This document shows, piece by piece, positions 5,545 to 6,110 of a stretch of 6,110 bases of DNA (positions within the stretch are counted from its first letter, which is position 1; each line of letters opens with the position of its first letter). The stretch is from positions 1 through 6,110 of the forward strand of contig JALXCG010000398.1 in the NCBI GenBank assembly GCA_026991065.1, written 5' to 3'. Both the position numbers and the translations under genes were made by a program. Under the pieces are notes generated by a model. That model made no database searches. It was not told the origin of the DNA and was given only the letters and a program-made list of their open reading frames with translations. This stretch comes from JALXCG01 sp026991065 [NCBI: Gemmatimonadota bacterium]. Its GTDB lineage: Bacteria > GCA-2686955.

Positions 5545-6110
5545 ATGGCGGGGACGCGGCTTGGAGCGGGTGCGGCGAGTGTGCTGGCGCGGGCTCTGGC
5601 GCCGGTGGCGGTGCTGGCGCTTGGGGCTGCGGTCACTCCCGCCGCTGCCGTGCCGGTTGTGAGTCCGGCATTGTCCGAGGCCCTGAAGGGGGCTGCTCCG
5701 GAACAGCCGCTACGGGTCCGCGTGCAACTGGAGGAGCGGTTCCCCGCGCATCGGTTGGAGCAGGATCTGCGCCGGCGCCGCGTGGCGGCACCGGCGCGGC
5801 ACCGGATCCTCATGGAAGCGCTGCAGGCGCATGCCCACGCCAGCCAGACAGCGTTGCTGAGATTTCTGGCCGCGCAGGGGACAGAGTCGGGCGTGAACGG
5901 TTTCACCGGGCACTGGATCACCAATGCGGTGCTTGTCGACGCAACCCCCAGGGGTGTGGAGCGGCTGCGAACCGCCCCGATTTCCGGCACGCTCATAGTT
6001 GAGCCGACACTGCCGGTCGGTATCCAGCCGGCGCCGTCACCGCTGACCCCGCTTGCCGTGGGGGGGCGACCCTGGAACCTGGAACAGATCGCGGTTCCAC
6101 GGCTCTGGGC
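5545..6110 (+). CDS. Subtilisin-like (S8) secreted protease, N-terminal signal peptide and propeptide only (3' end outside window)
   Basis: The frame is open from ATG 5545 to the window end, giving 188 codons and two further bases. The protein starts with a long signal peptide (Arg5 and Arg16, then a hydrophobic core APVAVLALGAAV, with likely cleavage after TPAAA at residue 35). Residues about 55-155 look like an inhibitor-I9-type propeptide of the bacillopeptidase F kind: strand PLRVRVQLEE, a long basic helical section, then ALLRFLAAQG, HWITNAVLVDATPRGVERLRT and a strand reaching IVEP. W177-N-L-E-Q-I-A-V-P-R-L-W resembles the W-N-hydrophobic-x-x-I-x-A-x-x-x-W segment that opens the mature domain in these proteases. 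The catalytic Asp, His and Ser all lie beyond the window, so activity cannot be judged. The gene probably has its own promoter, because a terminator lies between it and the previous gene. The S8 assignment rests on the propeptide and entry motif alone. Confidence 0.78.
   Translation, partial: MAGTRLGAGAASVLARALAPVAVLALGAAVTPAAAVPVVSPALSEALKGAAPEQPLRVRVQLEERFPAHRLEQDLRRRRVAAPARHRILMEALQAHAHASQTALLRFLAAQGTESGVNGFTGHWITNAVLVDATPRGVERLRTAPISGTLIVEPTLPVGIQPAPSPLTPLAVGGRPWNLEQIAVPRLW

Noticed and set aside
4863-6002. A 379-codon + strand frame spanning the end of the barrel gene, the spacer and the start of the protease
   Set aside because: It crosses a likely terminator and two better-supported genes in other frames. 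Its product is low-complexity, rich in Arg, Ser, Gly and Ala.

Overview
The window is a GC-rich stretch in which every supported gene lies on the + strand. It looks like chromosomal DNA of a Gram-negative bacterium: there are two candidate lipoproteins, a protein with an outer-membrane-barrel-like C-terminus ending in Phe, and an OmpA-like peptidoglycan-binding fold. The phylum cannot be fixed from sequence alone. The mix of an indolepyruvate oxidoreductase, a REC-GGDEF regulator, a lipoprotein of the sulfatase/alkaline-phosphatase superfamily and a bacillopeptidase-F-like secreted protease would suit a proteobacterial, myxococcal or acidobacterial-type genome. No mobile element, tRNA, rRNA or CRISPR was seen.

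Layout. (1) 2-397: the C-terminal two thirds of an indolepyruvate:ferredoxin oxidoreductase beta subunit, cut by the window edge. (2) 398-562: spacer. (3) 563-1507: a response regulator with a REC domain and an apparently active GGDEF diguanylate cyclase. (4) 1504-2817: a lipoprotein of the alkaline phosphatase/sulfatase superfamily, overlapping the cyclase by 4 nt (ATGA), with Thr where sulfatases carry the formylglycine Cys/Ser. (5) 2818-3164: a 347-nt spacer with a tandem palindromic 12-mer. (6) 3165-4223: a lipoprotein with one PKD/Ig-like domain and an unrecognised six-cysteine C-terminal region. (7) 4292-5317: an exported protein that reads as an N-terminal OmpA-like domain followed by a C-terminal small beta-barrel, the reverse of the classical OmpA order, closed by a likely intrinsic terminator. 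(8) 5318-5544: a spacer rich in inverted repeats that could form a structured leader. (9) 5545 to the window end: the signal peptide and I9-type propeptide of a subtilisin-like (S8) protease, cut by the window edge.

How the genes may work together (inference). The cyclase and the phosphatase/sulfatase-like lipoprotein are almost certainly one transcription unit, so a c-di-GMP signal and an envelope hydrolase are co-expressed. The PKD-like lipoprotein and the OmpA-like/barrel protein are 68 nt apart and may form an envelope pair. The protease appears to be a separate unit. No defence system or biosynthetic cluster is evident. The least conventional items are the reversed OmpA/barrel architecture, the Thr-type sulfatase fold coupled to a cyclase, and the structured spacer before the protease.
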